NCBI GenBank assembly: GCA_023053545.1
Contig: JAKZAN010000001.1
Location: forward strand, 12,602,024 to 12,666,023
DNA from: Lepidurus packardi
Taxonomy: Eukaryota; Arthropoda; Branchiopoda; Notostraca; Triopsidae
Reading direction: 5' to 3'
Length of the DNA: 64,000 bases
Part shown: positions 12,411 through 26,358 of the stretch, one piece after another
Layout: every line of letters begins with the position of its first letter
Position numbering within the stretch: the first letter of the stretch is position 1
Program-made: the position numbers and the translations under genes
Notes under the pieces: generated by a model
The model's input: only the letters and a program-made list of their open reading frames with translations
Told to the model about the DNA's origin: nothing
Databases searched by the model: none

Positions 12411-13501
12411 CTAGTCGTCGTCATTAGAATCTTCCGCGGAGCTAGTATTGGTACCTTCGGTGCATCCGGACTCGTAGTGCTTGTTAAGGTAGGATTTGAG
12501 AGCAAATGCCTTGCCACATCGCGTACATTGAAAGGATTTGAGCGAAGAATGAGTTTGCATGTGGGCGCGGAGATTGGAACGATCCGCGAACGCCTTCCCG
12601 CAGTGGACACAATCGTAGGGTTTCTCTCCCGTGTGTGACCTCATGTGTCCTTGCAGCAGCCAAGGTCTTGAGAAAGCCTTGCTGCAGACTTTGCACACAT
12701 GCGACAACGCGTGAGTGAGGATGTGCATAGATAGCGCTGGCATGCTCACGTAGGCTTTGCCACAGGTGGGACAGGTACGAGCACAGCCCGAGTCCAAACT
12801 CCGGTGAGTTTGTTTATGTCTTGACAGGTTGGATGAAGTGGCGTATCCTTTGCCGCATTCCGAACACACGTATCGCCCGCTGACTCGTTCTGCTGCTGCT
12901 GCTGGCGATGGCGGCGATGCAGGACTTGATCGTCCAACTGCCGACGACCGCTTGACCAAAGTTTGGACTTGAGAAGTAGTCGGAAACTTCCGGCGAGTTA
13001 TAGACTTGAACTTGCAAATCGTCTTGACGACAGCAGGTGCCTTGGGTACAAGAGAGGACATTTCCACGGGGGAACAGGTGGTTTCAGTGTCCGAAGAGCA
13101 ATCCGAAACGGGTGGCGTAGGAGGGATTCCACCCGCTGGACACTCCGCGTAGACTGTGTAGTCATTGGAGGCCGAAGTGTCCATGTCCTGCTGGAGGAAC
13201 TCATCCTTGACTTGGATGGAGTCTGGTGATGATGATGCCAGGTATCGTGGAGGCAAAGAATAGGCGAGCTGGAGCAAATCATGAGCAGCTTCGGTTTCCT
13301 CTGCTGTTCGCTGTGCTGGCACAGAAGTATTGGTCGCCACGACTGGTGGTATTGTCGTTGGCTGTGGTTCATCCCGGATTGGCTGTAACTTCGCAGCTGC
13401 CGATGTCCGGGTAAGCGGATGTGACGAAGGGGACATTGATGAATTAGTGCCGAGTTCAGCTACGGATGTTTTCGTGGTTCCCAGATCGACCGAATTCATA
13501 T
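12411..13501 (-). CDS. scrt: Scratch-family zinc-finger repressor, zinc-finger exon
   Basis: This is the terminal exon of a Snail-superfamily transcriptional repressor of the Scratch type. Scratch proteins bind E-box DNA in the nucleus and are mainly neural. From the in-frame Met at 13499 there are 362 codons. The first ~205 residues are Ser/Thr/Pro-rich and disordered-looking. Five C2H2 fingers follow: Cys212/215-His228/232, Cys243/246-His259/263, Cys269/272-His285/289, Cys297/300-His313/317 and Cys325/328-His341/Cys346. The signature blocks [36 protein letters not shown] and [12 protein letters not shown] are those of Scratch and Snail; the first finger and RSLDS spacing favour Scratch. It ends in an acidic tail and TAG at 12411. 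The exon opens just after a pyrimidine-rich acceptor (TTTCTTCAG), so the Met at 13499 is probably internal. The true start lies in the upstream exon at 17166. Confidence 0.95.
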
Positions 13502-13688
13502 CTGAAGAAACGAAAAGAAAGAACAGAAGTACAGTTAGGGAATAGTAGTCTTTTCTTGAACATTGTATTCAAAAACTCTACAGGCAACCTTCCTTTCATT
13601 TGAGCTCTATGTTCTGTACCGATTTATAGTCCGATGAACGAGTCTGAATACTGTTTTCAGACGCAAAAATGGAGTAACACAGGAAACC

Positions 13689-13925
13689 GGCAACGCGACA
13701 CAAAGACGGCTCAACGAAAGAACTACGGTGTAAGGACTATGAACTACGACTTAAGCTTAGGTTAGGTTCCACGACTTAAGTTTCGTAGTCCTTAATTTGG
13801 GGTTCCTAGTCCTTAAGTCGTGGCTTGTATTCCTTATGCCGGGGTTCGTAGTCCTTAAGTCGGGGTCTTTTAATTTCATTGGCGCTTAACCCATGAGCAG
13901 AGATTTTTTGAATTCGAAATGCTAT
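13689..13925. mobile_element. fold-back/TIR family A, copy 1 (partial)
   Basis: It starts GGCAACGCGACACAAAGACG, the same way as copy 2 at 36741. It then shows at least four spaced repeats of an AGTCCTTAAGTCG-type word about 26 bp apart. It ends with the shared block GGCGCTTAACCCATGAGCAG followed by AGATTTTTTGAATTC. The right-hand inverted end seen in copies 2 and 3 is not evident. It is non-coding. The sequence at 13881-13900 is an uninterrupted version of the site where a MITE sits in copy 3. Confidence 0.7.
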
Positions 13926-15963
13926 TGGTCTCTATGTCCCAGGAAACCGACTTGAGCCACGCCGGACTTGTCAGGTTACTCCTGCTTGTCTTGCAGTGGC
14001 TCAACAGTGGGAACGGGCGAAGCGAGTGAAGCCTCTGCCCGGGTTTCTTAGCGTTACTTAGGCATGCCAAATAGCCGCATCATAGCTCAGTTACTCCGAG
14101 AGACATGGCTTTTTATTATTAATTTATTCTTCGTTTTCATGTTCTGGACGATTAAACAGTCGTGCTAAAACTGCCCGTTAATTTCAACGTTATTCTCAAT
14201 GTTTTTAAAGGAAATTTCCGATTTTTAGTTAGTTCTTTGGAATTTCATTATTGCCTATTGAGAAACTGGGAAAGGGCAACCCGGAGTAAGGCTACAAGTC
14301 CGGGCTGACCCAAGTCGGTGTCCTACGTTATCTTTTATAGCACGCTATGTGGTGACATTAAATAGCTCCCCTCCCCCCCACCCACTCCGCAAATCGTAGT
14401 TTTGGAAGCTCGTGTGTCATTTATTGTTGGAAGGAAACGTAAAAAAAAGTAGTTGTACGATGAAGAAAGAGCACTTGAAGTTATTTATGTTGGGTTTCCT
14501 AGGGGTCTTGAGCAAACAACGAGTGAGGATCCTGTCAGGAAGATTTGTTAACTTTTTTTTCCCTACTCGTCCTCAGTGTTTATTCTTCACTTTTCTCCAC
14601 TTCTTTTTGTCTGCAAAAAGTATACAGCATTTTCATGTTCTTACTGTAGTATTACGCTTGGCATAACGAAGTGACTCTGCGTAAATGTCTGCTTTTTTCC
14701 CCTGTGTATTCTATGTATTCTATACTACCCCAACAACAATTCAGAAGCGCGCTCCTCTTGGCGGCAAACTTGATAGGCTTTGCTATTGATAGCGAAACCC
14801 GTTTTAGGCCATATTTAGCGGCTAAAAAGGAAATCGCTGTCCCTCCCAATGCTATACGTCCTCGTCCCTTTTGTGTCATAAAGCAAGCGTTTCTGCTAGC
14901 TAAGAAAGGCTTCAGAAAAGCAGTTCTGCTTCTCATTCCATTCCGGCTTCGCGGCCAGCATGACCCCCTCCCTCATCTCCCTCATGGGGGGAGCATGGGA
15001 TGAGCTCTCTCTTCGCCTTTAACGTTGCTACACCCTGGCTTCTTAGAGTAGAATATCCGTCTATCGATGCCGCAGTACGAACTATTTAGCCTTTCATATC
15101 CAGCTTTGGATTCTTGCAGAATGATAAAAACTCTCCCCCATTTCTTGTCGGCCGAACAAGTGATCCTGTTCTTGGTCTTATATATATTTTATTTAGCTAT
15201 AATTCCTATTCATATGGGCTAGTGTTAGCCTAAAACCTGGGGCAGGTGGTATTAGAATACAATACTGGACTGTATTGTACTGTACTGTATTGGATAGAAA
15301 AAAGATGCACACGGGCAAGTTCAACTGGTTCCTTTCACATCCAAAGTATCAAGCACCAACATGACACCAGTCCGTCTCTTTTTTTTTGTTTTGTGATGTT
15401 CTTTTAAGTTTTATACAAAGAAAATAAACAGTGGAAAAGGATTGGGTTGCTTTTTCTGATGCTTTATGTATAGCGACAAAAATCAATCGGGTAAAGCTCT
15501 CCAGCGAGATGGGAAAGCTGCTTTAGTGTCACGGTTGAATCCTCCTCCTCCGTTCGTCTTGTTTCGCCGAGAGCCGCTGATATTACGTTCGTGCAACAGA
15601 CCCTTTTACTGCAGCACGAAGATTCGCCCAAAGAGTTCTGGTTAACTTCTTTTTAGCACACGTTTTCAAGGGAAATGTATACTTTCGTTCTTATTGATTG
15701 CATTCCTAAGTATACAAATCTAAAATAAAAAAAGCGCTAGTGTCATTATTCATAAAGTAAAGAGTAGAAAAGTCCTTTATTTTATTACATCTGTCCTATC
15801 GTCGTAGGGCGAAAGTGTCTGTATGCTTTTCTTTTCTTTTATATCTTGGAAAAAAGGGATATTTTATGTCTATTTTACGACGGCAGGATTCACAAGTGGC
15901 AGATAGGTGTCAATATATGGTGTTTCGCTACGAGGCAATCCCGGGAGGGTTCCCCCCAAGCAG
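13926..15963. other. intronic stretch without coding signal
   Basis: This part of the Scratch intron holds a short relative of the 342-bp repeat (14281-14330, CCGGAGTAAGGCTACAAGTC) and overlapping frames at 14652-15003 on both strands with no recognisable domain. A short CTGTACTGTACTGTATTGG-type repeat lies near 15268-15290. I see nothing else to annotate. Confidence 0.4.
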
Positions 15964-15964
15964 C

Positions 15965-16137
<173 letters not shown>

Positions 16138-16916
16138 CTCAACGTTAGATGTGTAGGGTTTATATCTGACAGACATGGTTTCTTTAACGTGGCAGCAATA
16201 TCTTGAATCTTAAATCCCCGAGTCTTGGCCCGCTGCGGCTGGTTGCGTTAGTCCTTTTGGCTCTCACCACAGTTCTTCGTATCGCAGCCAGCAGGCTTTA
16301 TGTGAATCTGGGGGCAAGGAAATTCCCCATCTCGGGGCTTTCACGAAGTGACAGAGGAGATTTGGGAAACCCTCTTGGTCGCAGATCAACAGGCGACGTG
16401 CGTGAATGAGAAAGGGTGACTTTTATGTTTTTCCATCACCCACTACACCCCCCGAGCCCTATTCCTGAAATGTCGTTGTCGTTGCCATTTCTTCCCCTTC
16501 TACATCGATGCCGCGCACACGATGGGCGATTCCTAAGAGACACAGGCACAGACAACTATATATCCGCACGGTACTCTTTCCTCTAAATTGACTGAAATGC
16601 TTCATCCTGTGTTTGGGTTTAAAAAATGGAAATGGAAAGGAAATTTGAAATTTTTTGTTTTAAAAAAGGAAAGGAAAAGGTATTATTTCTGTGTCGTGTT
16701 TCACGGCTGGCAAGGGCTTATTGCTGCTATGCTGTGTCTTAATATTCCTCCCATCTAACTTCTCCTATGTGGTGCATCCAAATGACTGATTATGTACCCT
16801 GGGCACTCATTATGCCCTCCCAAGTTCATTAGCGACTCCGTTGCGACCTCCTTGTGGAGGGACCGAAAGCTTCATTAAGCAAACCCCTATACGTGAAGTA
16901 GAAAAAGAGCTTTAAC

Positions 16917-17166
16917 GTGAGTTAATACTTGGAGATGCCTTGCAGACATTTCTCTCGGTAGGAGTCAAGGCACAGTAATGATTCTTGCCGTCCGGCCTGG
17001 CTGCAGCATCGGCGCCTTCTTCTCCTATGGCTCGACTCCGTGTTGTTGGCAAACTACTGTTGCTACCGCTAGTTGAATCAGCCTTGTTGTTGGTAATAAT
17101 AAGATTGTTGTTGTCGACGCAAAAGGCTACCCCCAAAGACTTCTTCAACAAGTAGCATCGCGGCAT
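16917..17166 (-). CDS. scrt: Scratch-family first exon with SNAG-like peptide
   Basis: The ATG at 17166 sits in a strong Kozak context (CACCATGC) and opens with MPRCYLLKKS. This is a variant of the SNAG motif (MPRSFLVKK) that begins Snail, Scratch, Gfi1 and Ovol proteins and recruits LSD1/CoREST-type corepressors. The remaining ~74 codons are Asn/Ser/Gly-rich and unstructured. The frame closes at TAA shortly after a candidate phase-1 donor (TCAC|GTTAAA at 16917/16916), which would join in frame to the zinc-finger exon 3.4 kb downstream. Linking the two exons is an inference from strand, order, phase and the known SNAG-plus-five-fingers layout of Scratch. Against the canonical motif, Ser4 is Cys, Phe5 is Tyr and Val7 is Leu. 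The exact donor, and whether a further small exon lies between, cannot be settled from sequence. Confidence 0.75.
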
Positions 17167-20100
17167 GGTGGAAAAGCTTGAAATGTCGAACTACGTGCGC
17201 AGACCCAGGCGGGCGACAGTAGAAGCCATTCAAAAATAGCTAGGCCAGCTGAAAACATGAATAACTGTCCCGACCTGTCTAGGTTGCCCTCACTATGATC
17301 GCTCCCAACCCCCCTCTTTCCGTGCTGGCTTCCAACACTGAAAAGTTGGACAGCAGCGTTAAAGGAAGGGACGGACAACTACTGTACGGTGCAGTTGGAA
17401 CTTATTCACGGACGTTTGTCGTGACGTCTTGCCGCAGAAATATGTTGAACGCGTGCCAACTGCTGTTCCACTTCCCTCTCACACACGGCTTGTTCTCCTT
17501 GAACGTGTTAGAGCCCAGCACAGTCAAGAATTACGCGTATTAAATACTGTTATCAGCAATGGCTCAGTGCACCTTTACGCGAATTCTGAGCGGAGTTCAC
17601 TGTCACTGAGAAAAAACCACCTGTTAAAAAGTACCGTCACCGGAACATTCCCTCGCTGGAAGTACGTGTCACAGGTTGCAGTCATCAAATGCGACAATTT
17701 TTAGAATGTCACTGGTGCGCTGTAGAGTTACGTAGCAACCGAGGTTTTGTTTCTTTCCCCGTTGCACCGAGTCTAACGGACTTTTTTTTATTTTTACAAA
17801 TGGGATTTAGATTTAAAGTCGACGTTAAGTAATAACCACCCACTCAAAGCGAAGCCGAAACTCCCTGCCCCACCTTGAAGCCAGAACCAACCTCGTGCTG
17901 CCAACACAAACCTGTTAGGTATCTTCCGCGCAGACATACGACTGCGCAACGCGCTGGTTTCCAGCTAGACTCGTTTCAGTTAAGGGACCTATTCCGCGGA
18001 ATTCAATCGATGCTGTAGAAGCCGGTTGGCGGCTTTTTTGCTCATGCCTTTACAAACAAGGGGGGCTGCTCTTAACACAGCGAGTCTACTCACTATCGAC
18101 CCTGCTAGCCCATAACTCTGCTGCATGAGCCAGCAGTATCGCCATGTTGGCTTCGTTCTTCTCTTTCCCTTTCCCCCCGGTTCCGCGTTCTGTTCTGTTC
18201 TGGTTCTCAGTCAAAACTTTTCCGACCAAACTGATTCCAAATGAGTAAGCCTCATAGTCCCCCTGTGTTGTACCTTCAAATCTTCGGACCTTGCGAGGTA
18301 TTATACAGAGACATATATAGACATGCAATGTTCCAATAGCCTTGTCCCTTCCACAAATGGGAACTAGGGGGCTCCAATTGCCGCAGAAATGTGTGCTTTT
18401 TCAACCCGTCAGTCTGCGGGGCTGCACGGGCCAAAGGGGAAAGGGCCACATGCAAGCAGTCCCCCCTTTGTACGAGTACTGATGTGACTCACTGCGTTAA
18501 TGTCCCGTGGGATAGTTTTTGTCTGTAGACACTTGAAATGACATCCGAGAATATCTCAAGTGCGGAAGTGGTGTTTCCGTGCTATAGCCTTGTTTGCCAG
18601 TTTCAGGTTACCACGTATAATGATACGTTACGAATGTACTCGACAGCAATTACATTAGGAAGGGGGAAGCACTGAGGAACAGGCGGGGTTGAGAAGAAAA
18701 AGGATCCAAGATGGTAGTTGAAGAAATACCAGACTTGCGAGGTTAAGCATGTCGTTAAGCTCAACAGGAAGTAATGTTAATGTAAGATTTTTATTTACTT
18801 TTATTCTATTTTTTTAAAGGAATGCAATCGCTCCATTGTTAAGCCAGCAGGAAGCGTACTAAGCCGATCCAGAAGGCGCGCACGAAGAGTTTGGTTCCAA
18901 GATGGATCGTAAGAATTAAGCAAGTTGAATTGAGTTGAGCAGCCAGGCAAAGGGCCAGTATTCTCGTCTTTCTCCCTCTTTCTTGTTAAAACATCTATAT
19001 ACGGCATAATGCGTCAGAGAGAAAGCATTAACGTTAAGGCATGTGCGCGGCTATTGCTGCAGTTGCTGCTGCAAGCTTTTATGGATGGGCTAGGACCCCA
19101 GATGGGCCTGACAACAGGGAAACGAGAGCCAGTATTATGATGCATTACGTTTTTGGATCGGTCATGGACGACTGCACGGCTCACACATATATGTAACACG
19201 TATTCTGTACGTATATAGCTTCAAACCAGTGTGCCAAATTTCCTGGTAACACCCCGTTTCTGCTGCACCCCCCCCCCTCCATGGACTTCGACCGTGTTGC
19301 CGACCGTAGAGGTAAAAGCCGTTGAGCTTGTGCCATTGGACGATTCCTGTCCCACACTTTAGTCTGATATTTACGGGGAAATGAGTTCTGCACCCGTCCG
19401 AGGTAATATGCTGGTATGCAAGTAAGCAACTTGTATATTAGTACTTGTATTACTAAGCAAGATATCGTTCCTGTCCTGCAATGTTAAAATAAGCAAAACT
19501 GGTATTCGTTTTGAATGGCTGCCAAGTGTTGCAAGTAAGCAAAAGGGGAAATGACTACTTCCAGCACAGCAACAAGTCATTGAGCTTCTGAAACAAGCTA
19601 AGCTTTTTTCTTTACTTGGCTGTTCCCCCCTTCTTTCGAGTCTGTTAACCTTGTTTGCAGTACTCACAGCCCCAGTCGAGGACTGCGAGAGCTTTTGATA
19701 ACGGAAAAGAAATAACGTCTGAATGCCTTTTTTGCCACCTTTCTTGGGAAGTTTGACTGTTTCCCGCGCTTTTCCTTTGAGTAGAAAGAAACTATGTTTT
19801 ACTTAAACAAGTATAACCTGAATGTGAAATTACGCCATATACCAAGTTGGCACGGGGAAATGACGGCGTTTTCGAAAGAAAAGGCTTTATCTAAGTTTCT
19901 TGAGGACTTTGGAAAGCGGCCGGAATGAGATGCATAGCTATAAGAGAGAGAGGGCAAAAGAAAATGAAAATAAAGACAAAAAGAGGCTTCCCTTCCATAG
20001 AGGGTGCGAGGAGATGAATGAAGCATGAAAAGAAGAGCGTAATATCCCGTCTCGTTCCGCAATCAAGTTGCTAGAGCGCAAGAAGAAAGTTTTGGAAGTC

Positions 20101-23100
20101 TTGATGAGTCCTTGTCAAGCTTTCGGTCCAATTCTTTTCCCTTCTTACTATGTGTACAGATATACAGCAAATACAGCAAGAGGGAGCCTGCCGCGCTGGA
20201 TGTGGATATGGCAGAAATGAGCGCCTTGTGTTATGAGTTCCGTTCCTTGGCCGCGCATCGCATCTTACTTGTGTTTTTTCTTCTTCGGAAGTGTTTTTCT
20301 TTTGCGCCGAGTACACATCTGTATTTTTTTATGTATATAAATGTATAAATTCCGTAGCCATAGGAGCCTCCAACTGCTGCCGTCTACGACTCCCCATTGC
20401 TTTCTCTTATTGTGTCCCGTCTGCGTCAAGCAACACTCTCCGGCGTTGTAAGACTTGGCTTGCGCTTGTCAAATTGAAAGTCAAAGCTCCCTTAAACTCC
20501 TCCGCTTTTTTCCTCCCCACGTCGATGATTGTCTTTTTTATATAATTTGTGCTCCCTTCCCCTCAAGAGCAAGAGTGCAAAGAGCGCAACGGAAAGCCTT
20601 TCTTTAGCTTTGCATGGTCGACTCTCTTATTAGATTTTATAATTTGCATTCAAATGACATTCCAAACGCAACTTTATTTTTTTGACAGAAAACTTTCACG
20701 AATCAGGCTGAAAGCTTGAAAGGTTAACATGGTGCCACGCCAAAAACTGCAATTGACGTTTCTAGTATCTAAAAAATAACTTTAACTCAAATAAATAAAT
20801 AAAATAAAGTGTTGCCAAAAGGTCACAGACAGAATGTGCCCTTTCCATTTTAATGGAGTTGACGCTGTTGCCTGTCATCTGCAAAATGGGTCGTCCAATC
20901 CCATTTACTACTACCTTCTAATAACGCCCCTTTTCTAAAGTAACACTTCTGTAAATCAACTTTGAATTAACCGGCAAGATTTGCCGAACTTGTCCATTTT
21001 TCCTACTTTCTTCTGCAACAATGTCATTTTTACAGTGGAAAGAACCAGAGAGTGCAATTTTCTTTAGAATGACGTGGTTTGTGAAGTAATTCGAATGGCA
21101 GCTGTATTATTTATCAGTTCAAGTTCCTGATAAGAAGCTTTCTATTCTTATAACGGGCCACGCCTGCTGCACTTTCTTATTATTTCATCTCCGCTACTCC
21201 GTATTCGCATCCCACAATATCGCAGAGCACCTACGTTCATAAAATAAGCATGACTTCACTTTTTCAAAAGTGGTATAAAGAAAAGAGAACAAGAACGAGA
21301 GCGAGAGAGAGGAGAAAAAAAAAGTGGCGAGAACTTCGCTCTGTTGCTTTAGATCATCCAAGGCGACACCTGTTGAATAACACATACAACGCGGGGTCCA
21401 CCGTCTTGGGGATCCGCGAGGCCTTTTTTTTCACATAAAAAGATACCTTTGGGTAATCGACATTTCTGCTGCCTTTTTTAAGCCGGTAACCTCACAGATA
21501 AAAATAGGAAATGACAAAGAGTGTTTAGCATCGGGGAAGCTCCCCAGCTTTTTAGCGACGAGGAAATGAGACAAATAAGCGTGACAAAGACTGCACGTTG
21601 CAAGGGCAATGAAAACCATTTGGGCTCTTTTACACAAGTGTGTCATCAGCATGAAACACTCTAAAAAAAAGAGAGAGAAATTTTTTCCTGGGGGCGAATG
21701 TGTTTCCTGTGTGGGGCTACTTCGTTTTTGCGAAGAAATTCGCGGCTTAAAAAGACATTTTGACCCGCGATCCCTTTTTCCCTTACTTTTGTTTTTATCC
21801 TTCTTCTTTTGTTTGAGTAAGAGCTCGCATAACTGTAAAGCTTGGGCCATTAGGTTTGCCTCGATAACGGGTTAGGACTCGGGCTTTGCCCAGCATTGCT
21901 GCCACAATTCCGCTGAGGCACATAGAAAAAGAAATGTAAGTCTACGCATATTATTTGGTCGTCTTGTGGGTATAGGAAATTGTACCAACCTTGATATTGG
22001 ACAAAAAGACAACTTTGACAAACTTTTTGTTCGCTTGAGTTTTATTTTCTAGATTTTCTATTTTATTTTTTTTACCACAAATGTATTGCTGAGTTCAATC
22101 CCCTTGTATTTTTTCCTTCGCTTGCGCTTCGCTCTCTGTGTGTACTTGGTTGGGATTTCTTACTTTGTAATTTTAATTCTTGCCACAGCCTCAGCTTGGA
22201 AAAGCTTGGAAAGCTTTTATTTCAGACTCATGCTGGTTGTATAGCAATAAAATCGGAGGGGAGAAAAGAGATTGTGGTGTCAGCTATTGCTCGGGATTCC
22301 GCGCTCCAAAATGCTGACATTGCTACTTGGAAGATAGCTGAGTAAATAGAGATTGCACCATAACCGTCCGCAATTCGCAGAGCTTCAATATCACAGTCTA
22401 AGACTTTGCTACAGCAAAGGAAATCCCTCCAATAAGCAAGAGAAAAAATTGGTGTTGGGGATTGTACAGACCAAGCAAAAATTTAAACATTCCCTACAAT
22501 TTATATTTCTATTTCTGTTTCCTTTTCCCTGCAATTTATACAAGCGTTTTAAACTACTCTAAGAAAATCCGTTGCAAACCTTATAAGAAGCTTAAGTAGC
22601 CAGTAGATAAAGACTTAAGCTGGACCAACTAATACTTAGTGGTATAAATATTTTACGCTAGTTGGAAATAGAGAGGGCGTGGAAGAGCACTGCGTGGAAA
22701 TTGCGTCTATCTAGTCGCAATAGATACTTCAAAGATTGTTTATTGTTTGTAAACCGGATCATCAAAAGTTTTAGGAGTGAAAAATTAATTTTAAAAAATT
22801 AGAATCCTAAGACTCGCATAGGTAAATGGAAGACTAAAGCCTGTGTTTGTTCCTTTGTATTTTGTAATTTATGTAAGTGCTTGGTCATAAACAAGTTTTA
22901 AAGCTGATACCGGCCCATTGTTGTCTCTCTTTGGGTGAACTATTTCTTCTATCCTCAAGAGAGAGGCCAAGGAGCGAGGAAACAATGACCTCCTATTTCG
23001 GTGTTGCGTATGTCTGTGTGTGTGTCTGTGTGTATTCGGTTGCAGCAGCGACGGCCGTAGATCTCTTTATGCTTCGCGAGCTTTAGGTCCCATAAAAGCT

Positions 23101-26100
23101 ATGCATCATGCCTCGCTTTTCTCACTGTCAACCATGGCGACATTCGGTTTGCACCACAGTGCAAATAGGGGGCATATTACAATATAAAACAACCAGCTTC
23201 TTTCTTCTGCTGTATGTTACGCCCGTGTGCTGAGTGCATGCTAAAGGAAACTTTTAAAATGTTGTTGACCGGGGATGAGGAAAAGAAAAAGAAAATATAA
23301 AAATAAACGGTTATGGGTTCAAACGAGGGTGTCGTTTTTTCGGTTTAAAACACAAAAAAATGGGCTGGAGAGCTTCCAGTAATGGGTGCGCTTCCAGTTG
23401 ACATGAGCAAAATGGGGATAGGAGATGCAACTTAACTCCTCACAAGCGGATCTTGCTCTGCGAAGTTTTTTCTTTTCTTTTCCTTTTTACTTTTGCTCTT
23501 GCTTGTGTGCGTGCAATGTTTAGGGATATGGGACGCAGATGTGTATGCGAAACTTTGTTGGACTGTCCTCCCATGCTGTTTCTAAAAGGTCAGGTGAAAG
23601 ATAAAACTATTTTTTTTAAATTCGGCAGTGTTGCATACTGTGCCACGCTTGTAGCAAAAGTATCCTCATTTAAACGCAGGAAACATAGATTTCAATCAAG
23701 TGAAGAACTGGGAAAGAGAACAAAATGCAATGATCTACCGGCATGTATGTTATTGCATATTAACCTGCTATCAGCAGTTTTTAGCACTAAGGCGACTAGG
23801 TTGATCCAAATGACCAGTTATCCTTTACCGCCATCTATGACAACAATGCCATCATACGGGGGCTGCCTATGGCCTAAGGCAAAAATCAAAAGAAACTATC
23901 CACTATTCAAATGTTTACATCAAATTAGCAGTGCCTTTTTGAACTCGGTGATGTAAACACGCGATAGTATGAAACACTGAAATGATTTCCTGAGACATCC
24001 TACGTTGCTTCAGGCCATGGATAGATAACATACGACGCCATTTCTTTTCCAAGATGGCGAAAAACGACAAGTCAAATTTATTTCCCGTGGATTCTGGATC
24101 GCAATAATGAATCCGACTAAAGCTTCATAAAAATGTGGCTGCATTCATTAGTAAACATTGGCTAATGAAGGATTACTCGCTCGAAGAGTTTTTAGAGCTA
24201 AAGGCTAAAAGAAAGCTCAATGGAATGTCAATTAAGGCTGAGATAAGTAGCATTCTAACTTATACATGAACCAAACTTTGGAAGTTACATTATGTACAAT
24301 GCGAAGAGTGACAGTCGCGAGAACCTTTTGAGGCTAAAGTGTCATCTATCTTGTTTTGTCACACTCTCTGACATGCAATTCCTCATTACAAACTCCAACA
24401 TGATCATAGTATACAACCTCAGTTCAACTCTCTCTAGCTCGCTCTTGCGTTTCTACCTGGCAAAGTCTGTGGCTGCATGACTGGCTGGTTTGTGGATCAA
24501 GATTTTCAGAACGCTCAACACTCTTGCTCTATGTTTAATGTTTGCTCCAGCATGCCCCAGCGTTCTATGCGCGCGAGTTTTCATCTCTTTAGTCCTCATC
24601 CTCTCCTTTGCGCTCTTTAATTAGCTGACAGTAATTAGAAAGTGACAAGTCCCCGACACAACAGAACGTGGCACCACAGGGCCAAAATTGTTCTCCCTTT
24701 AGATCTTTGCGCTTGTATGTCTGTTGGTGTGCTTTCTCAATTCTCTTTCTTATACACATGATGCATCTCCAATTCTGACAAGCGCTTCATCACCACGATT
24801 TGCGTCCCTGGGCACGAACAAAACATATGACTTTATTAGAAATCGCCCCTTGCCATCCTATACGTTCTTGTTTCACAGGAACCGTTTTCCCTTCTATACG
24901 TTACGGTCGCGTTATACCTCCCGAACTTGACAAACGAACATGCTAATTGACCACCCCAGCACACGTTCGTGTTGACCATTCGTCATTGTCTCCCTTCTCC
25001 CATTAGCGCTCACAGCAAGCAGCGAAACGTTTTTGTGTTCGTCCACGCTTCGCCAAGTGCCAAGTAAATTCTGCTGGCTATATTATATTCAGACGGGGAA
25101 GTTATAGCAACAATGGACCCGAATTTCTTGCGTCTAAAACTAAAAAAAATGGCAAGGCACGGAGGGATACTGAAATACAAATTGAAAAAGCGACAGATAA
25201 TTAAGTTTTTCTTCCATCATTTATAGCGAGTGAGACAGAAAGAGTAAATCCTCTGATGGACTTTTGTTATGAGGCATCACTGTATAGGTCGTTAGATAAA
25301 GAAAGAAAGAAAAAAAAGATAAAGAAAGTTCGATCCGATAGAGCGATTTCGGTGTATCTTCTCTGCCTTGCCTGCCATGCAGAGCTTATAGATATAATAG
25401 AGTACGATGGGACCAGCATTGGACATTTTGATGGGCCCTGCTCTCCACAACAACGACACGCGGGAGCCTTCAACGACGTCGTTAGTGCTCCGCCAAACCA
25501 CCATCCTCCCGCTCTAACGGAACGCGATGGCTCGCTCCTGTGGTCTCTTTTAATCCTAGGACGAGCAGAACCTTTAGGGACATTCTCCTCCATAAAACAA
25601 AAAAGAAGAAGAAGAAAAAAGTATGAACTATATACTCCTTAACACACATACACGAAAAAAAATAATAATAGCCCTCTTGGTCCCTCGCTCTATATAACAA
25701 GGCAAAACCCTCCTAGTTTATATATGTATATAGCTCCACGCGAACCCCCTCCAAAAAAAAAGATACTTCTTCCAAGGCAGACAACCATGCAACTTGCAAG
25801 TTTCTTCCAGTAGCTTCCTCATTTTTATTTTTATTTTGTTTTATTTTTACCCTTGATCTTGGGGTCTTGCCTGCCTGTTCTTTGCTTTCCTTTGCTCCCA
25901 TTCTCAATGCGCAATCGAAATGAGTAAAAAAAGAAAAAAAAATAGAAGAAGACATTGAATGTCGTCAGAATGGCTGTTGCGAAGCACGGAGCTTGCTTAT
26001 CACCGTACTTTGATCGACAGCGCCACAACGGAAAGCCTCTGGATATTGTATCTGCTAGTACTAATAACGAAGTAAGAAAGCCAAGTTCGTCTCTTCGCGA

Positions 26101-26300
26101 AAGTTGTCTTTTGACATGAGAAGAAATGTTCCCAAACTGGCATTTACAAAACGGTGGACCCGTTCTCACGTGTGTATGACATGCATATGAGCCTCAAGTA
26201 AATTAAATCAACTGCCAACTGCTTTTAAGTAAATGGGTGGGACAATACGAACCCCCTTGTTACTGTGCGTCGGCAAGGCAGAGCACACAACATACCGAGA
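17167..26300. other. gene-poor stretch upstream of the Scratch gene
   Basis: The Scratch promoter must lie at its left edge, but no clear core element is visible. A plus-strand frame at 17429-17704 has protein-like composition and faces away from Scratch, with no recognised family. A minus-strand frame at 18086-18328 ends near a good donor-like GTGAGT. Neither has partners. The longest frame, 23453-23956, has a TTG start, a hydrophobic beginning and no known domain, and I do not accept it as a gene. A run of ten C lies at 19268-19277. Confidence 0.4.
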
Positions 26301-26307
26301 GACCGTG

Positions 26308-26358
26308 AGGAAACTATTAATTAGTTTCCTGTCCTATTTGCCAGCAATTGCTGGCAAA
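26308..26358. repeat. two adjacent palindromes
   Basis: The first has arms AGGAAACTA and TAGTTTCCT around a 5-nt centre (26308-26330). Seven bases later comes a perfect 22-bp palindrome at 26337-26358, centred on GCAATTGC. Both could form hairpins. Their function is unknown. They lie about 0.65 kb past the AFG3L2 poly(A) signal. Confidence 0.8.

Noticed and set aside
23453-23956. Longest unexplained plus-strand frame (167 codons)
   Set aside because: It begins with TTG, not ATG. It has no recognised motif and no splice partners, and its mixed composition is compatible with chance.
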